From: Euleptes europaea
Taxonomy: Eukaryota; Chordata; Lepidosauria; Squamata; Sphaerodactylidae
NCBI RefSeq assembly: GCF_029931775.1
Contig: NC_079332.1
Coordinates: 18,359,803 to 18,423,802 of the forward strand
DNA length: 64,000 bases
Reading direction: 5' to 3'
The position numbers were made by a program, and so were the translations under genes. Position 1 is the first letter of the stretch. Each line of letters opens with the position of its first letter. Below the pieces are notes generated by a model that saw nothing but the letters and a program-made list of their open reading frames with translations, did not search any database and was not told the origin of the DNA. Of this stretch, positions 61,325-64,000 are shown in pieces.

Positions 61325-62048
61325 CACACAGCTCTTTGTTGGAGTTGTCTTTGGCTTTTCAGTCTCCCCATTTGGGCCAGAAGGGGTGTGTGGGAAACAC
61401 GGGTCTCTGGCCTTTCAGAGTCAGGAAGGGCCCCTTTCTCCCCGTAATAAACTCTTCTGCTAATTTTGTTGAGTTGAGGGTGCCCAAAGGTTTTGGGGCA
61501 TCCAGCATCTCTTCTTTAGGTTTACTTGACAATTCTGTCAGCGTATGGTGGGAAGAAGATTCCATTTCAAACGTGCATTCCTGTGTTTCCCACCTAGCAG
61601 TTGGAATGCTTTTCTGTTAAGAATTTGGAGGGGGAACTCCAGGATTTTTGCCTCAATTTGTCTCATCCCTCTGTGTCATTGCATTATAGTTGTGAGAGCC
61701 AGCCCGGAAAGGGATTGCTCACATGTAACTGGAAGGCATTGATTGTTGATTTGGGAAATAAATGAAGTCTTTTGCAGATATTTATTCAATTCTTTTTTTT
61801 TTTAACCTTGCTTTTCAGCCAACAGTTGGCTGCCAAGATGCTTTGTGGCAACTTGATACAAACAAGAAGTACCATTGCAAAAGGGTTCACAGCGAGGGGT
61901 GGGAGGGTATCTGTATAGCGAAAGTTGGAAAGGGAGAATAGCAATTGGGGCTGGTTGGGAAGCTGCTGGGTCTGCAGAGTTTTGTGGGATGAAAAGTCCT
62001 TTTCTGTTTGCGTTCCCCTCTAACAGGCTCACTCTTTCCCCTCTCATT
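61325..62048. other. ABCC1 intron 5 end, no feature recognised
   Basis: Unassigned sequence up to the exon 6 acceptor. Confidence 0.5.
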
Positions 62049-62050
62049 AG

Positions 62051-62112
62051 AACCCGTGCCCCGAGTCCGGCGCTTCTTTCCTGTCCAAAATCACCTTCTG
62101 GTGGATCACAGG
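62051..62112 (+). CDS. ABCC1: ABCC1 exon 6
   Basis: The acceptor CCTCTCATTAG and donor GTAAGT bound 62 bp encoding NPCPESGASFLSKITFWWIT plus two bases of a glycine codon. It matches human [21 protein letters not shown] at the L0 linker and start of TMD1. Exon length and phase 2 end agree with the human gene. The next exon (LIVRGYRQ...) was not found before the window ends. Confidence 0.97.
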
Positions 62113-62289
62113 GTAAGTGTCTTAAATGCAGAACGCTCCGGCCAGGAGATTCTGACATGTCTGCTGTTATGGAAAGTTCACTTGAGGTTCTCTTGGCCTT
62201 GGCGCGGGGACTTGCATAAACGAAACTGCTGCTCTCTCCTTTTTGGCTTCCATGACCAACCGTGACGTCTGCTTTGACGGTGGCCAGAT

Positions 62290-62722
62290 TTAGAAGTGTT
62301 ATCAAGTCCACAGCATGTCAGTTTTAAATACTCTGTTTCCGTACTTAGAAAGGTTGTGTTCACGCCCGTTATGTGAGGTAGAAACAACAGAACATATGCT
62401 ATTGAGCTCTCCTTACTATAAGGCGGCTAGACTAAAAATTATTGATCCACCATTAGTTAGGATTTCTGGTGAAACTGATAAAATTAAATGGGACTATCTG
62501 CTATCAGATACGAACTCTCAGACATCGCGCCAAGCTGCCAGATTTTGTATTTTGATAAGTAGGACCCAGAAAACTATAGTTGCGGCAGATTTTACATGGT
62601 CTTGAATGGGTTTTAAAAGGTCACGTTTTAAATCTATTCCCGCAAGCTAAGTTTTGTGCAATTGGACTGATTTTTATTATTGTTTGTAATGCCGGTCAAT
62701 GACTGTAATAAAGATGATTGAA
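62290..62722 (+). repeat. LINE C-terminal region with 3' end
   Basis: Encodes LERLCSRPLCEVETTEHMLL, then ISGETDKIKWDYLLSDTNSQ and RQAARFCILISRTQK. The 3' UTR follows and ends ATGACTGTAATAAAGATGAT. Same family pattern as 36650-37085. It lies 178 bp after exon 6. Confidence 0.65.
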
Positions 62723-62724
62723 AT

Positions 62725-63203
62725 TCTCTGTTTTAATTAACAATATCTATAAACGGCCTTTTCAGCAGAAATGTCCCCAGACTAGACACAAAAATAAGAA
62801 CCATCAACGGCTGTGTTTTGAAAAAGCATTTAGATCAAACTTAAGAATATATAGAAACGGGCCAGAGTAAGTGCGGTTAAGTAAAATAGCAGCCACTGCT
62901 GGCCTTAACCATGCAGTCAAAAGCAGACCCCCAAAGGAGTTTGGCAGCCAGGAAGCCGGTTCCGTATGGCAGAGGCCATAACTTAAAAAGCCTCCGCTCT
63001 GTGGCCCGGATGATCTTGCTTTGCATAGAGACTTGGCGAAGAAGCTCCTAAGATGACCCAAGAGAATCGTGGAAGCTCATGCAGAGAAAGTGGCCGTATT
63101 GAACCAAAGAAATGGTATTCTAGAAAGCTTTTTGTTAAACAGGGGTTGAATAGGTCAATGTTTTTACAGCTTTCAGTTAATTGTAATAATTTCTGTGTCG
63201 AAA
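62725..63203. other. ABCC1 intron 6, no feature recognised
   Basis: Contains a possible old LINE piece (AGATGACCCAAGAGAATCGT); otherwise unassigned. Confidence 0.4.
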
Positions 63204-63204
63204 T

Positions 63205-63412
63205 TAGGGTTGCCAGCTCTGGGTGGGGAAATCCTTGGAGATTTAGGGGGAGGCTGGGGAGATACTTCAGCAGGGATATTATCCCACAGAGCCCACCCGC
63301 TCTGAAGCAGCCATGTCCTCCAGGGGAACTGACCTCTGTCTTCTGGGGATCAGTTGTAATCCTGGGAGAACTCCAGGCCCCACCTGGAGGTTGGCAACCC
63401 TAGTCAAAATAT
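63205..63412. mobile_element. MITE with GGGTTGCCAG ends
   Basis: Begins TTAGGGTTGCCAGCTCTGGG and ends CACCTGGAGGTTGGCAACCC, inverted short ends. Same family as 12131-12340. Confidence 0.75.
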
Positions 63413-63485
63413 TTTATTCACATTAAATGACTGATGGATAAATAGTTCCAGGTGGGTCTCATTTTTGTCTGAGGCGCTGGTTTTG

Positions 63486-63805
63486 CCAGCGTGGTGTAGT
63501 GGTTAAGAGCGGTGGTTTGGAGCGGTGGATTCTGATCTGGAGAACCAGGTTTGATTCCCCGCTCCTCCACATGAGCGGCGGAGGCTAATCTGGTCAACTG
63601 GGTTTGATTCCCCATCCTTCCACATGAAGCCAGCTAGGTAACCTTGGGCTAGTCACAGCTCTCTTAGAGCTCTCTCAGCCCCACCCATCTCACAGAGAGT
63701 GTCTATTGTGGGGAGGGGGAGAGATGGTGATTGTAAGCCAGTTTGAGTCTCCCTTAAGTGGTAGAGAAAGTCGGCATATAAAAACCAACTCTTCTTCCTC
63801 TTCCA
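63486..63805 (+). repeat. tRNA-derived SINE
   Basis: Complete copy: GCCAGCGTGGTGTAGTGGTT, B box GGTTTGATTCCCC, tail CGGCATATAAAAACCAACTC and (CTT)n. Confidence 0.93.
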
Positions 63806-63814
63806 CCACCACCA

Positions 63815-63915
63815 CCAAAACAGCCATTTTCTCCAGGTGAACTGGTCTCTGTCGCCCAGAGATCAGTTGTAATAGCAGGCGATCTCCAGCCACCATAGGG
63901 TTGCCAGGTGGATTG
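63815..63915. repeat. MITE fragment (GGGTTGCCAG family)
   Basis: AGCCATTTTCTCCAGGTGAA to CCACCATAGGGTTGCCAGGT. The sequence after it (CATGACTGATGGATAAATAG) repeats the bases just after the MITE at 63205, so a flanking segment is duplicated. Confidence 0.55.
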
Positions 63916-64000
63916 GAATGGTGGGCATTCACATTACATGACTGATGGATAAATAGTTCCAGGTGGATCTCACTTTTGAAGGCGCTGGCTTTGCCTTCTC

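Overview
This window is vertebrate nuclear DNA, almost certainly from a squamate reptile (lizard or gecko). The evidence is a Sauria-type tRNA SINE next to Bov-B (RTE) LINE fragments, many CR1 3' ends, Penelope-like remnants, hAT and Tc1 DNA transposons, a sushi-class chromovirus and two abundant tRNA-derived SINE families. The species cannot be fixed from sequence alone.

Two host genes lie head to head, as in the human 16p13.11 block. CEP20 (FOPNL/FOR20, a centriolar-satellite protein) is on the minus strand. Its five inferred coding exons are 11106-11079, 8094-7897, 7124-7040, 5597-5458 and, less surely, 4007-3946; they are phase-consistent and give about 170 residues. ABCC1 (MRP1, an ABC exporter) is on the plus strand. 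Exon 1 is at 21129-21179 in a CpG island and exons 2-6 are at 48653, 49231, 50330, 52065 and 62051; the gene continues past the right edge. Together the six exons give 680 coding bases, which is the TMD0 region and the start of the linker. ABCC1 intron 1 is about 27.5 kb and holds most of the mobile DNA.

Layout: 1-3790 intergenic sequence left of CEP20; 3790-11110 CEP20; 11110-21128 intergenic DNA with hAT copies, ERV-like LTRs and Penelope pieces; 20500-21600 the ABCC1 CpG island, with two inverted repeats, one a perfect 131-bp palindrome; 21180-48652 ABCC1 intron 1, containing CR1s, a CCHC-type LINE, a Tc1 element with telomere-like tracts and a 6.55-kb sushi-type LTR retrotransposon whose LTRs look identical; 48653-62112 ABCC1 exons 2-6, with a 1.1-kb hAT carrying GC-rich cargo in intron 5; 62113-64000 start of intron 6.

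The strongest candidates for something unusual are the perfect palindrome, the GC-rich hAT cargo, the telomere-like tracts inside the Tc1 element, the young self-priming-type LTR element, the hammerhead-ribozyme-like motifs and a possible alternative last exon of CEP20. No CRISPR array, tRNA gene or rRNA gene was seen.
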